Of a stretch of DNA of 64,000 bases, positions 52,441 through 64,000 are shown piece by piece. The notes under the pieces are model-generated. The model saw nothing but the letters and a program-made list of their open reading frames with translations, searched no databases and was not told where the DNA came from. The stretch spans positions 930,001-994,000 of the forward strand of contig JAJKFH010003165.1 of assembly GCA_023333565.1 (NCBI GenBank). Reading direction: 5' to 3'. The position numbers were made by a program, and so were the translations under genes. Position 1 is the stretch's first letter. The number at the start of each line of letters is the position of its first letter. Source of the stretch: Puffinus mauretanicus (taxonomy: Eukaryota > Chordata > Aves > Procellariiformes > Procellariidae).

Positions 52441-52480
52441 CGCGTGCCTCCTGCCCCCCACGCGTGCCTCCTGCCCCGCA
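52441..52480 (+). repeat. 20-bp tandem duplication, two copies
   Basis: Units at 52441-52460 and 52461-52480 both read CGCGTGCCTCCTGCCCC and differ at one position (C/G at unit position 18). Adjoining and in exact register, GC-rich. Confidence 0.9.
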
Positions 52481-53139
52481 AGCAATGCCTCCGGCAAAGC
52501 ACGATGCCAGCATGACTGCATTTGCAGGAAATCGGTGTTTTTGCTTTCAACGCACCTTTTCCTAGCAGAAAGACAAGCGGGCGGCGAGAAAGACCCGATA
52601 GCAATGTGCAGCTACGCGTGCCCGAGACACATGGCAGTTTTGTTCTGCTGCCTCGTGCCGGGCCGTGCGGTGCCTCCCCGTGCGGTGCTACAACTGCAGC
52701 AGGAAGTCTGCAGCGAGAGGAAATCCATCCCTTTCCCAAGGACAGCCCCACATGTGTTGGGGCACTTTGTTTTTTTCCTCCCACAGGACTGAGGCTTGGG
52801 AGGGTGTGCCTGCTGCGTTACTCATTTCAAAATCCTGGACGAAATAAATCCTCGTCTATAGGACTGGTTACACTCTTGTCCTCTGCCGCAGGCTGGCGGT
52901 GCTCCCTCCCAGGCGCGGGAGCAGCGCTGGTGGGAGCAGCCCTAAGGAGCGGGATGCCTGGAGAGCCGTTCCCCCTCGGCTGCCGGTCGGCAGGGCAGGG
53001 GCTCCATGCCTTACACTGCCCTGACACGCCACAGCGCAGGGGGTCAGAAAAATCCCCCTCTCTGGGAAAGCAGTTGATCCAGCTTCTACCGGGGAAATAT
53101 TTCAAAGGCAATTATGGGGAAGAAAGAGCGATTCTTTAT

Positions 53140-53178
53140 TAATAGTAATAATAGTAACGGCAACAGCAGCAACAACAA
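53140..53178 (+). repeat. Imperfect (AAT)n/(CAA)n trinucleotide run
   Basis: AATAGTAATAATAGTAACGG passes into CAACAGCAGCAACAACAA. The run is imperfect and would be a weak microsatellite. Confidence 0.7.
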
Positions 53179-55394
53179 GGGATTGCATTCATCATTCTCT
53201 GCACTGAAAAGCTTTTAGTGTCGTCTGCCTTAGTTTTTACATGAACGGCTTCTGGGAAATTAGAGCTTGTTGGTTTCTCTGGGATTCATCCCATTCCCTG
53301 GGATTCAACCCTGTATGCTGGGTTTAGGAGGATCATCGCTCCGTGACTGCAGCTGATTCGCGGGGCAAGGTTGGTGGTTCCCTACCTCTGCGGATGCCCG
53401 TGGCCTTCCTCAGAGGCCACGTGCAGATGTGTGGAGCCCCAGAGTCCTGCCCAAGCTGTAGCTAGAGAGCAAACATGTGCCTCTGGGAAGAAGGTGTGAG
53501 TGTAAGGATAGTTCTCTGCAAGTACCTGCAACGAGAAGAAGCAGAGGAAAGGCTTTTCTTTGACTACTGCTGATCCTATGCATGGACAACATTTTCCAGC
53601 AAACTCTTTTTCCTGAGAAGATGTTGAATTCTTCATTTTTTCCACGTACCAGTCTACAGAGAAGGATTACTCCTGTACCCAAGCTAGGAGTTTCCAGTCA
53701 CTTTGGAGCTGGCTCTTTCCTCCATCTTCCAGCTGGCTGCTTTCCTGCTCTGAAACCTCAAACGTTTTCACAGGATGAAAATAAAGATTCCCAACCCCAT
53801 CTCATCGCACACCTGTGTGGCACCCTCATGCCAGAGAGAAGTGCACAGCCGATGAATGGGACAGGACAGCCTGACTGCTGCCTGTATTTACCCTCTGCAT
53901 CTCATCTGAGATCACGTGCCACCTCAGCTCTTCCACCCTGAGGCTCAGTCTGGCCTTCAGCCTCCTCCAGCGCAGCCCCTGCCTCTTAAATTCACGCCCA
54001 GTTTCCCCTCCTTTTCCTGTTTTTGCACACATTTTCTCCTCGCTTCCTGTCACACTTCAGTGCTCCCTGTGCTTGAGAGCAAAACCCTTGGTAAACGTCA
54101 CTGGCGGTTACTACCATGAGCACAAGACAGCTGAGGTTAACCATCAACCTTTGTTTGCATCCCATAAGCACCTAAAAGACGAACAGCAGCGTTTTCAAGG
54201 ACAAAAGGTTAAAAGCAAAGGCTTTGCAGTGCCAGTGGTGGCACCACCCAGCCCCACCATCACCTAAAGGGTGGCTGAAAGCCATGGAGGTTTTCTGGTG
54301 GATTTAAAGGGTAAGGAGATCCGGGAGCACCAGGTACAGCCACGTGTTATTTGTGTTGGCTTTTGCCTTCAGTTTATCATATCAAATATCACTCAGTTTA
54401 TTGCCTGGTGGATTGATGGTCGCTCTGCGTGGCGGGTGTTGACTCGGTGGCAGTGCCCTGCCCGGGGACAGTGCCGCGGCAGCTCCCCCACCTCCACAGC
54501 TCGAGCCTATGCCCATGGGCTTGGGGACCAAAAGGATGTGGGGGGACCGTGGGAAGGAAAACCCTGCTGGGTGGAACCTGCGACATGCACTGCACACCTA
54601 CCCCGTAGCCTCTGAGTCATCTTGAAAGCGGCACCGGTGGACTCTGCCACGCTCGCACAGCCGTTTGCCCAGCCAGATGTCACCACCCTCACTGTGTGGC
54701 CAGGGGCCAAAGCCACCTTCCTACCCCCTCACAATGAACGGGGTGTAACAGAGGTGCTTCCAGAGAAGCACAGCCTGACTCATGTCACTAAATACAGCCA
54801 ACGGGGCGAGTGTCTTCCTTGTCTGCTTGTCTCCTGTCTAGCAGAAGAGCTCTTGAACCAGCTGGCCAGAAGCAGTGGCAGGGTTTAAGGTGTAACTCAC
54901 TGAGGTGCCTGACGAAATGGGCAGAAACCACTCCAGGGTCCCTTAAATTACCTGTGACTCATCCCTCTGTGAAGCCATGCCCCTTTCATGTTTATCTTTC
55001 TTATCGTTTTTTATACTGTCTGATACTCTATTGGTTCTTGTGTTTTATTAGACTTCCAGGTCAAGGGTTTTAAACTTGTTTGTCGTCTTGTTGCACCATA
55101 AAATTACGTATGCCAACTTGACAGCACAAAATTTTGGTTTTCAGTGAGGATTTCAATATTCCCTGCATCGCATGTAGTTCTCCAAGTGTCTGAATGCTTA
55201 TAGAGTCAGTACAGATTTCCTGTGTTTATAATAAACAGGCTATATGCATTGTCCTCCTAGCACATCCAAAGTTCCTTCTTCATGGCGTCTGACTCCATCA
55301 TTTCACAGCTTTCCTGTATGTGAACCCTTAAACCTAACCCTTATCTTTAGTCTGGCTGAGCTAGTATTTTTGATTTATGTTTTATTCTGCACAA

Positions 55395-55470
55395 CTCTGG
55401 AAAATAAGGCTGGAAGGAGCTTTGAGAGGTCATGGGGTAGATGGAGTCAACCCCAGCCAAATATCTGTTA
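55395..55470 (-). mobile_element. CR1: Possible old CR1 3' fragment, antisense
   Basis: AAATAAGGCTGGAAGGAGCT followed by TTGAGAGGTCATGG resembles the reverse complement of an old CR1 3' UTR ('ggctggaagggaccttgagaggtcatc'). Only about 40 bases are convincing and the terminal ATTCTATGA repeat is not visible. Confidence 0.38.
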
Positions 55471-56231
55471 AATTAAGATCAAATATTAAGTGACTCTGCA
55501 AGCTCACAGCATCCTGGGACAAGGATATCTGCAGAAGGAATACAGGTCAAGGACACTGGCTCATATGGGTACAGGCTTGGGTTTGCGGCCTCAGGCAAGG
55601 AGAGGGTGCCGTTAGCTCCTTGGGTATGTGAGGTCTTTGGTGGATATTCTCTGTTCCAAATATCAGAGTCAGAAGGATGTCCCTGCCACTGGCAGCGAAC
55701 TGATGGTCATCATGGGACTGCACACATAAAAAATGATACTAATGCATTGGGTAAGAATGTTGAAATGCAAGTAACACATTTGTTTGCCTTAAAACTTTCA
55801 CAAGCTTTTAAATGCTGAAAGTTGAGGAACTGCCCAGTTGTCTTTGAGGTGTACCCACAGTCACTGCAGGAGGGTACAGTCACACATAACAGCATATGAA
55901 CACAACTAAAGTTGTTATGTGACTGGGTATGGCCTGCCTGGTGTAAATAACGCCAGAGGAGTCACTACATTGCCAATATTCATCTCAGTCCTCAGACAAA
56001 AGGAAGGACTGCAAGTCACAGCCAAGCAACGCGTTACAAGAAGCACTGCAGCACTAATCTGGTATGATAGCTCTAGTCTAGTGTCACACCTGCTGAAAGA
56101 GTAGGGAAATAGTTCATGCTGTGATGGTCATATGACATAAAATGTATATGGCTTCTGCTGCCCACTGCTCATGCTATCCACTAACATGCAGCTGCTAGTT
56201 TCCTGCCTTCATGTCATGTGCTAAATTACCA
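55471..56231. other. Spacer with no recognised feature
   Basis: About 760 bases of ordinary composition. The open frames are under 75 codons and no repeat was recognised. Confidence 0.5.
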
Positions 56232-56670
56232 TGGAATCATAGAATAATTTAGTTTGCAAAAGAACTCTGCAGGTCATCTGCTCCAATACCCCACTCAAAG
56301 CTGGGCCAAGCTTGCAATTAGATCAGAATGCTCAGGGCCCTTGGAACTTTGAAGATCTCCAGTGATGGAGGTTCCCCAACCTCTCTGTTTCCAGTGTTTG
56401 ACTATCCTGATTGTCATAAGCTTTTTTCCAATATTTAACCAGTTGCAACTTGCAAGTGGAAAGACTGGCTCCATCTTCTCTATAACAGCCCATTAAGGCT
56501 GGCTTTGCTCCAGACTGAGCAAACCCAGCTGCTCTCATAGTCTTTCCTCTGATATCATGTGCTGCAGTCCCTAGTTGTTCTCCAGTGGATGTGCTCCAGT
56601 ACGTCAATGACCTTATTGTACTTAGGAGCCCCCCAAAACATTTTCCCAGCTGCAGTTTCCAATCCTCCAT
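56232..56670 (-). mobile_element. CR1: Old CR1 LINE 3' part, antisense
   Basis: The + strand starts ATGGAATCATAGAATAATTT then AGTTTGCAAAAGAACTCTGC (reverse complement of the CR1 3' end). It continues CAGTGATGGAGGTTCCCCAA then CCTCTCTG (family: 'ggatggagactccacaacctctctg'), then ACTGAGCAAACCCAGCTGCTCTC (family: 'aacaaacccagctccctcagcctct'). It ends with GTTCTCCAGTGGATGTGCTC and CAGTACGTCAATGACCTTAT (family: 'ctctggacatgctccagcacctcaatg'). It therefore covers the 3' UTR and the last part of ORF2 and is 5'-truncated. No frame is open. The 115-codon minus-strand open frame at 56332-56679 lies within it but is not the ORF2 frame. Confidence 0.85.
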
Positions 56671-58610
56671 TGTTTTCAAACTTGCAAGAAGATCAAGAAT
56701 GGTTAATCTATTTATTTAAAGGAAATAAAAGAAAAAGTCATATAAGGGCACAATCCCTGGGCTATCTCTGCATTTAGCATTAGACAGATGGCTCAGATTC
56801 CACCTGTGTCTCTGGAGGCAGATGCAGCCCAGATCTAAATGGGGAGCTGCTCAGCTGTGGCCATGTCAAATGGTGAGCATATGTCACAACTGGTGTCAAG
56901 GGAAAATAGAGCTTTATAATCCTGCCCAAGTGTCCTGGAAATCAGCACCAGAGCCTCTTGTAGTGTTTCTTATTTGCTGTAGATCTTAAAATGGCAGGGA
57001 CATTTTCTGTGGTCATCTGTCAGGTAAATAAATTCCAGCAAAGGATAAAAGTCACCGCAATATGTAGCATCTCCTAATGGCTTGTTCTAGAGTAAAATCA
57101 CCTTAATGAGAGACCACAGAAGCAGCACTGGCCACTTGTAAGCCAGCGAAGTTCACGGGGAGGTAAGGATGTAAGCAGCAGCCTGCACGGAGGTGAGTAC
57201 AGGAGGATGGGAAGGATGGCAGCAGTTATAGACCTGCCTTGAATAATGGAAAACTTTAGACTGGTCCCTGTCTTTTAGAGGGAAATGTTTCTCACTGTTG
57301 GCTGTATGGAGAGCCTCAGCACTGTACTCACACACCGCTCTGCCTAAGAATTAAACCCCCGACCTCAGCTAAATTAAGTGCTGGGATCTCACCCTTAGCC
57401 CTTCCAATAGTGTCTCTCAAGATGCATCCCAAGGTCCCATTTCTAATAATGCTACACAGCCAACACGTATTAATACAATCAATGCACAACAATAATACAC
57501 AATCATCATCACATCAATATTGATAAGCTTCATACCAGTTTACTTCTTGAATAACACACCAAGAAAAGCAAATGTTTGCAAAGTACACAACTGTGGGCAG
57601 CAATGTCTCTGAAATATACCCAGGTGTCTGGACAAAAGTACTGAAAAAATGTACATTTGGAGTGTCCCACTGACTTCTTATAGGGTTATCTTTGACAGAG
57701 AAGCTTTTTGGTGCTTATCGAAATTCAGAGTCCTTTAATGTATCTCAGGTTGGGCACTCAGAGTCACGCTCTATCTTACTAGACAATAAGAAAATTTTAA
57801 GTTCAGCTGCGAAAATATCTAAAAATAAAAGGTAATGGGTCTAAACACACTGCTACATACTGCTGCCACAAGTAATTGCCAGCGGTTGTACCACAGACGT
57901 GATCGTTATATCAGTGATGTCCTGGTGGTGATCCAAAAATAATTATACCATTGCTAGGCATGACTCAAGAAAAAAGAATTACTTTTGTAGCTGGAGAGAA
58001 CCAAAGGGCACCGCATCCATCTGCTTGCCTTATGGCAGGATTAGCTTGCTATTTATTGTGAGTGGCGTAGTTTTGAATTCCACCTTCTGTAACTCGCACC
58101 TCTCGTTTTGCCCCTTGGCAGGGAGCTGACAGCTCTGAGTCAGCCGAGTCCTGTGGTCCCCACTCGAGCAGCCATACACAACGTGTCAGCGAGTCTCGCT
58201 GAGTACGCGGGAGTAGGAGTCGAGGAGAATCCACTTCTCAGAGGGTGCAAATTACGTGCTTAGCAGGCCAGAGAAGGTGCAAAGCACACCCAACTGTGCT
58301 GTTCTGGAGTCAGCTACACTCCTTCCCGAAGGCTGCTGCCTCTCCTTCCCTGTGGTGCGGAGCCCCACATCATGGGAAGGGAGGAGAATGGCAAATCCGG
58401 GAAGAAACAAGCTAAAGGCAAAGGAACAAATAGCTGCTGAAACTGGAATTAGCATCTTGGTGGGAGGTTCAGAATAAATTTGTCATACTTAGCCTCTCTT
58501 TCAGCTATTTCAGAGAAGGACATTAGATCTAACGATGAACCCAGCAGGTAGCATATAGGAACGATACGGGCTGAAGTAGCAGCAACTCTCTCTTCTCTGT
58601 CACTTATTAT

Positions 58611-58634
58611 AAGTATACTTACATAAGTATACTC
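58611..58634. repeat. Duplicated 10-bp palindrome
   Basis: AAGTATACTT (58611-58620) is a perfect dyad; a second copy with a final C instead of T follows after ACAT (58625-58634). The copies can pair with themselves or each other. No protein site is recognised. Confidence 0.6.
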
Positions 58635-60336
58635 ATTATTTATCAAAGACTAGAGTCCCTAGATTCTTCAGCATTACAATAGCCGAAACGACAGAGCGCT
58701 TGCTGACTGTTTAGCACCTTCAGAGAACAAAATAAGGAGGAAAGTGGAAACTCCCATTCAACTAACATGGAAAGCTGCAGTAGTACTGCAGGCACATCGG
58801 CTTCACTGGGTTTCCAGCCTCGGTTACTGCTGGAGGGCCCCAGTCCTTCTCCCCCCGCTTCCCTCCCGCACCTCTCTGTTGAGCTGGCACAAGTCTTCAT
58901 GCAACTGCCCGGAGAGCTGGAGCAGGGAAATGCTCTTGCCAGAAAAGAAAATGGTTTTGAGTGGCAGTTTTTCATCTCAGTTGGGGTCACTGTGTGCCCA
59001 TACCAACAGCTCTGCCAGCTCAGTGGAGGAAATGGCACTAGCGTGGGCATAATTCAGCAGTTTGGGAGTGAGAGGGAGGAGGAGGCAGGACTACTTAAAC
59101 TTAGCTTGTCACTAAACATGTAAGTGTGGCTGCCAGGCTGCTCCCGGGGACCAGAGCTGCGGCTGGTCTTCCTCTAGTGTGGCACCAGTGTCTGCCAGTG
59201 TGTGCCCTCCTGCGTGCTCCGGTCCCGACATCAGCGTGCTCCTTACGTGCTGCTGCTCCACCGGAGATACTTGCCGCTGGGGAAGACTTTTGAAAGAAGG
59301 CAGGAACTTTTTAATCCTTTTCAATTTGCGCACCTCTAAACCTTTCTAGCAGAGCCGCAGAACCCCACATAGCAGATTTCAATGCTTGGTTTTCTAAAGT
59401 ACCTTTTTAGCCAGGATTCCAGGTGGAAAATTGTGGGTCTGAGATGCCAAGCACAAAAATAAGTTCTTGTTCAGGAGAGCTCTGTCAGCTTGAAGGTCTT
59501 GGGCTGCGTTTCCTCTTTTGCTTCATTAAATTTGTGCACAGACAAACAGTTCCCAGTATGCTAACTCCAAGTATTATGAAAGCCTGATGGCTAATGATGC
59601 ATAAAAATGTGTGATAAGGCTGCCTGTGCCTTATCAAACAAAGGGCAAAATATCCAACACAACTACCGGATCAAACAGAATCAATTTCTAACTACTTTGG
59701 CGATACCTATCCGTAGGTTCAGCTAATGCGAACAAAACCCGTAGGGAAGTTTCAGGTAAAAACTCATCCAAAATGAGACTACAGGAGCTAGTTCTTGTCA
59801 GAAGTAACACAATAATGTCATAGAGTAACTGGGAGTTTTGCTAACTGTGAACAAAAGGACAAAGAAGAAGGGATCTGAGAATGCCCTGTAATATAGAAAT
59901 GAGCTGTGCATCTGATATGAATAGACAAAAATTGACCTAGGTACACACCGAATTAAGCCTATATTGAATTACCCACTGGAAGAGTGAGGTGATGCTTATT
60001 CCCCAAGCCATCGTAATGCGTACAGATCCCACTGCATCTGGAACAGCGTGGTAGACTCCACAGGGTTGGCTTTTGCAAATTTGTCCTGAACCCAATTTTT
60101 AAATGGCCAGTTCTGTAAGGACGACTTTACAGAACAACTAGAACTCCTATTGAAAGCCAGGGTTTCAACGCATGCATGTGTCCGAATCAACTGGATACTT
60201 TTGCAAATCTGTCCCTACCTGTGCAAGTTAAGCGATTTCCGAGAGTCTACATAAACATAACGTAAAAGATAGTCCAGGCACTCAGGGCAGTGTACAGTCT
60301 AAACAAGAGAAGTGGCAGTATAATTCAAATTTTTCC

Positions 60337-60351
60337 TTTTTTTTTTTTTTT
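60337..60351 (+). repeat. T15 homopolymer
   Basis: Fifteen T after TTTTCC and before AGAAAG. No adjoining retroelement was recognised. Confidence 0.9.
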
Positions 60352-61892
60352 AGAAAGAAATACCAGTTGTTGATATCATTAACACTCTGAGAACACTTTT
60401 TAATTATGAGATATGCACTACAGTCCCCTCCCTCAGTTAGTTTGCGTGGGCGCCCTGGGATCCTTCGCTTTCACGGGAGCGCTCGGGTCTGTCCTTACAG
60501 ACCAACACAAAGGAGCAGAGCGTGAAACACTGTAAATCAGGAAACATATGGGAATAAACTCAAAAAGCGAAAAGGAGGAAAACCATATTCGTAAAGGCAG
60601 TAGGGCTAGGCAAATGCTAAACAGTGTATGTAAGGGTATATATTGCCCTATAAATGGTTCACATAACTATGAAGGTCTATTCTTAGAACTTTTAAACTTA
60701 ATACTCTGTGGGACTTACTACATGTGCTCCTAAATGCAGCATTCACCGAATATACGGACCTATATGAAATACCCCTACTAAAACAATTGCATGGGATCTA
60801 GAAAAAACAAGATAAGACCATCAGTTAGATGTTTTTATATGCGAGATCAGCCATGCACATGTTTTAATGTTCTTTTAAGTTACAGGGAGAAAATCAAGAC
60901 AGTAAGAAGTTAATGACAGTAACAGCCCTTGATATTTGGTTCATTTCATGGGGGATTTATGAGATACATATTTTATAATGTTTTTACTAAGATTGCTTTG
61001 CCTAACATGGACTAAGTTTTTATGCTTTCACCCTGAAGTCAAAAGTTGTAATCAACTAAATAACACCCATAAATTTCAGTTTTTGTAAGAGAAAACAACA
61101 AGGCATTGCCCTGTCCCAAATTTTGTCTTCTAAATTGTGGAAATTCTACCTAATATGGGTACCTGTTGAAATTATATCAAGAATATAAATCAAAGGAGCG
61201 TACTGCATAACAAAGGTGTACATTTGTATGGTACAAACTCCACTGCTGCTCTAAAATGACTGAATGTTTACCATTAAGGTAAACTAACCAGAAGACCCAG
61301 TAGAAGACAGGTGATAAGAGAGAGGTGAAATTAGAGGCTCGTAAGATATCACGGGGAAAAGGCAGTTATTCATTTCCAGTCCTATTATTTGGTGCTGAGA
61401 TATGACTTCCAACTGTGACACAAAATCACTGGTCACAAGTGAGAAAAGTATTAAAAAGATGAGAATAATAAAACCACTGCCTATTCGAAACTTCATTTAA
61501 TCCTCATATATTCATGCCTGCTTTCTGAAGGTGGTAAAGTATGTATATTCTTGTCAATTAAACTACTGACTGAGTTAAAAGTGTGGGTTTCTTCAAAAAT
61601 CATCATTGCCTTAAGGGATAATGCAGGCATGACTGAACGTCGAAAAGCAAAGAACAAACTCAGTAGGACCTAGGGGAAATAGAAGGTGACGCCTTATGTG
61701 TCTAAATGTTGAGTTCATAACTTTTGTCTAGCTCCAGACAAACCTTAAGCTAGAACTGAAACATTTCTCTAAGCAATGATAGTGCAGCCTCAGGCTACCC
61801 TCTTATTTTGGTGAGCGTGTTGCCGGTTGCTGAGGGGTGAGGAAAGGAAGGACTGCTGTTCAGCGGGGACCAGCCTCCTCAGCTGTGAGAGA

Positions 61893-61946
61893 CGGGGATG
61901 ATGATGAGGAGCGGGGATGGCGATGAGGAGTGGGGATGGCGATTAG
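61893..61946 (+). repeat. 19-bp minisatellite, about 2.8 copies
   Basis: Units at 61893-61911, 61912-61930 and 61931-61946 (partial) share CGGGGATGGCGATGAGGAG with small changes (unit 1 has ATGATG for ATGGCG; unit 3 begins with T and breaks off after GATTAG). Purine- and G-rich on the + strand. Confidence 0.85.
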
Positions 61947-64000
61947 TCCCACAGAAGGAACATCCTTTTCCTTCTGCTTGTCAAAAAGGCTATCCGTGTT
62001 GGCACTTTTCCTAACCAAGCCTGGTAACATCAGGCAGTAAATGATGTGTCAAGACTCAGCGTGGATATAAATTTCCACAGTTCCTCCGAGCTCTGTTCAT
62101 GGATCCATCCATCTCCTGCTAGTCCAGATGAGTATTTGAAACATAACCCACAAAACAAAGAGTGTAATAACAGGTTCTTGTTATAAGGGTATCTGCACCA
62201 TCTATTTTAGGCTGGTTTGGTGATCTAACTTCTGTGCAATTTGAAAGACCAAAATTAGCAGACAAGTTCCCTTTTAAAGTCAAGAGAGAAGTCTGCAGTA
62301 GCTAGCTGAACATCTCCTTGCTTGTTGACATAAAACTGAAGCATGGTTTAACATAAAAAATATTTGTCAGCTTGATAAAATACATAGTAATTCTTAAAAT
62401 ATTACCAAGAATGGTATATGCAAATTAACAGCCAGTTTTCATCTTCCATGTATATCATTTGCCTTAAGCAGCACAGTATACATTCTAATAAATCGGATAC
62501 TGCAAAATTACACTGGAGATATTTCTTCATCTATCAAGTACCGTAATGTTTGAATGTTCAAAAGGGCTCAAGTATGTTTGTCTACCTCACTGGAAACACT
62601 GTTTTGCATAGGAGGAAGGAACGTCTGCCTCTGATATGTCCCTTCTCTGTAAGCAATAAACCATTGACAAATTGTGCTGAATTTGTAATAATGGCCTCGT
62701 TATTGTCAAAACCAAGAATAGTGGCTGAAGGCAGTGGACAGTCCATTTCCAGATTAACAATCTATACTCCGCATCTATGGAAGAAGCAATCTATAAGAGC
62801 CCACTAACATGAAGATGTATCACAAAGGATAATTTCTCAGACTTCACTGAATCTGTTGAAAGAATTCAATGCATATGGCTGAAATTCAGCATGGTGTTAT
62901 AAATGATTCACATTTGCAAAGATCAAAGCACAGGCCTTGATCACATAATAAATTGATTTATCTGAGCAGGGAAGAACTGGGTACTTAATCCTTCCCAAAT
63001 CTTTGTTCATCGGTGTGGCGTTTGCTCATGTGATTAGTCCCACCTTTACTCAGCCTGGAGCATGCCCATCCCATAAATAGCCCTCCACACAGGAGTGGAC
63101 AAGGGTGTAAACTGCTAGTGATTTATTCATAATCATAAGCTTTTATTAGTTTGTTCTCTCTAAGGGCCCATTTTCTTTTAACACGATAACATTTTAGAAA
63201 GATACCATGCCTGACACATGTGATTAAGATGCCCATAATACAGTGCTGATGTAAGGTATATTACTTCTGTATAAAAATCAATAAAAGGGAATTTTAAAAG
63301 AGATGTTAAATACTGCGTGGTACTCCAGTTTCCTATCTGTCTTTTAATGGCTCATGCATCTTTGGATACAGCTCTGTGCGAAGGATGACGGGTGAGATGC
63401 TCTGTCCCAGGAGAACCAGTGTTCCAGGTAGTCCCCTCCTTGCTGTCTCTGGCCAGCAGCAAGTAACAAAAATGACCGGCTGCTCTAGATGGCTTGCCAG
63501 AGCTGGGCGCGAGGGGATGGCCCTTTCCCCCTGCCCTCCTTTCTGGGGCTGCGCAGAAGAGAGTTGCCAAAGGCAAGACTCTAGCTGGGGCTTGCTGCTT
63601 CCCTGGGTGTATCCAGCTGAAGTCACGGTCGCCCTTCCCATCACCCGTGGCTGGGGTGGACTCCCATGAAGTCCTGCAGAAATAACAGTGGTCTCAGCCA
63701 CTGAACAAGGCAGTGGTCAGGGCAGAAAAACCTCGACCAAATAATGCAAGCCTCATTCTCTCGGCATTTAGAAGCACACTCTGTTTGGAAATTGCATCTT
63801 TTGCCTCTGTGTGCGTGTGTTATAAACAAAGAGGTCTCACATTCATTCAGGCCAGCTTTGCATCGGGTCGAACCCTGACCAACAGCAAAGCTGTCTCCTG
63901 TCCCTGCTGACTCTAATGAGAAGCAGCAATGATTCACTGGACTCCGCATGGAGATTTCATACGTGTTTGCCTTAGCATATAGGCCAGTCCCACTACATGC
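61947..64000. other. AT-rich single-copy sequence to the window end
   Basis: No gene was recognised. A perfect octamer ATGCAAAT with an adjoining TTAA (62418-62428) and the AT-rich block 63105-63190 (TTTATTCATAATCATAAGC) are the best candidates here for conserved regulatory sequence. The overlapping frames at 63333-63950 on both strands carry no recognisable domain. Confidence 0.5.

Larger units (their letters stand above)
51556..55394. other. Single-copy sequence with a long GC-rich part
   Basis: About 52060-53060 and 54420-54720 are GC-rich, which lowers stop-codon frequency and explains the overlapping long open frames there (for example 206 codons at 52522-53142 with another long frame on the opposite strand). 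No protein domain is recognisable in any of them. A trinucleotide-type run (AATAGTAATAATAGTAACGG, then CAACAGCAGCAACAACAA) lies at about 53140-53178. Confidence 0.5.
56671..61892. other. Single-copy non-coding sequence
   Basis: No gene was recognised. A 10-bp palindrome AAGTATACTT is repeated with one change at 58611-58620 and 58625-58634. A T15 run lies at 60337-60351. About 58750-59080 is moderately GC-rich with overlapping frames on both strands, none with a recognisable domain. Confidence 0.5.

Noticed and set aside
52522..53142. 206-codon open frame on the + strand
   Set aside because: GC-rich local composition gives long overlapping frames on both strands (also 52307-52792 and 52353-52784). 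The sequence contains no recognisable domain and includes the tail of a tandemly duplicated segment's neighbourhood.
1..64000. tRNA, rRNA, CRISPR array, operons or phage-type genes
   Set aside because: Nothing with the needed structure was seen on either strand, and the composition and repeats are those of a bird chromosome.

Overview
This is a stretch of bird nuclear DNA, AT-rich and non-coding apart from mobile elements. The sequence shows this in three ways. There is a well-preserved CR1 LINE (the dominant avian retrotransposon) whose 3' end has the short ATTCTATGA repeats typical of CR1. There is an avian-type retroviral solo LTR with an exact target-site duplication. There are also several much older CR1 remnants. 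No bacterial-style gene packing, operon, tRNA, rRNA or CRISPR is present. Most open reading frames are short, overlap on both strands and look like chance.

Layout. 1-22 kb is single-copy intergenic or intronic sequence with scattered GC-rich patches, AT-rich blocks that look like possible conserved non-coding elements, and one degenerate palindromic (MITE-like) repeat near 5.1-5.2 kb. 22.25-24.07 kb holds a short old antisense CR1 tail followed by a 5'-truncated but still open CR1 copy (472 codons of reverse transcriptase and C-terminal region). 27.5-28.1 kb is the solo LTR, with a visible TATA box, a perfect CRE-type palindrome and a poly(A) signal. 28-48 kb is again single-copy, with a MIR-like SINE relic near 37.8 kb and an ancient sauropsid-type repeat near 43.7-43.9 kb. 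48.0-48.7 kb is an ancient antisense CR1 that seems to be split by a second CR1 tail. 50.4-51.5 kb is the most CpG-containing single-copy stretch. 55.4 and 56.2-56.7 kb hold two more antisense CR1 relics. The rest, to 64 kb, is AT-rich single-copy DNA with one small minisatellite.

No host protein-coding exon could be supported. The window is therefore a gene desert or the inside of a very large intron. All nine mononucleotide runs of 10 or more are T on the given strand and none are A, and all the old CR1 relics lie on the minus strand. Both facts would fit an intron of a gene transcribed left to right, but this is inference. I did not find a new multi-gene system here. The most informative points are the pattern of decay in the young CR1, the intact solo LTR with its regulatory sites, the nested CR1 relic and the homopolymer strand asymmetry.
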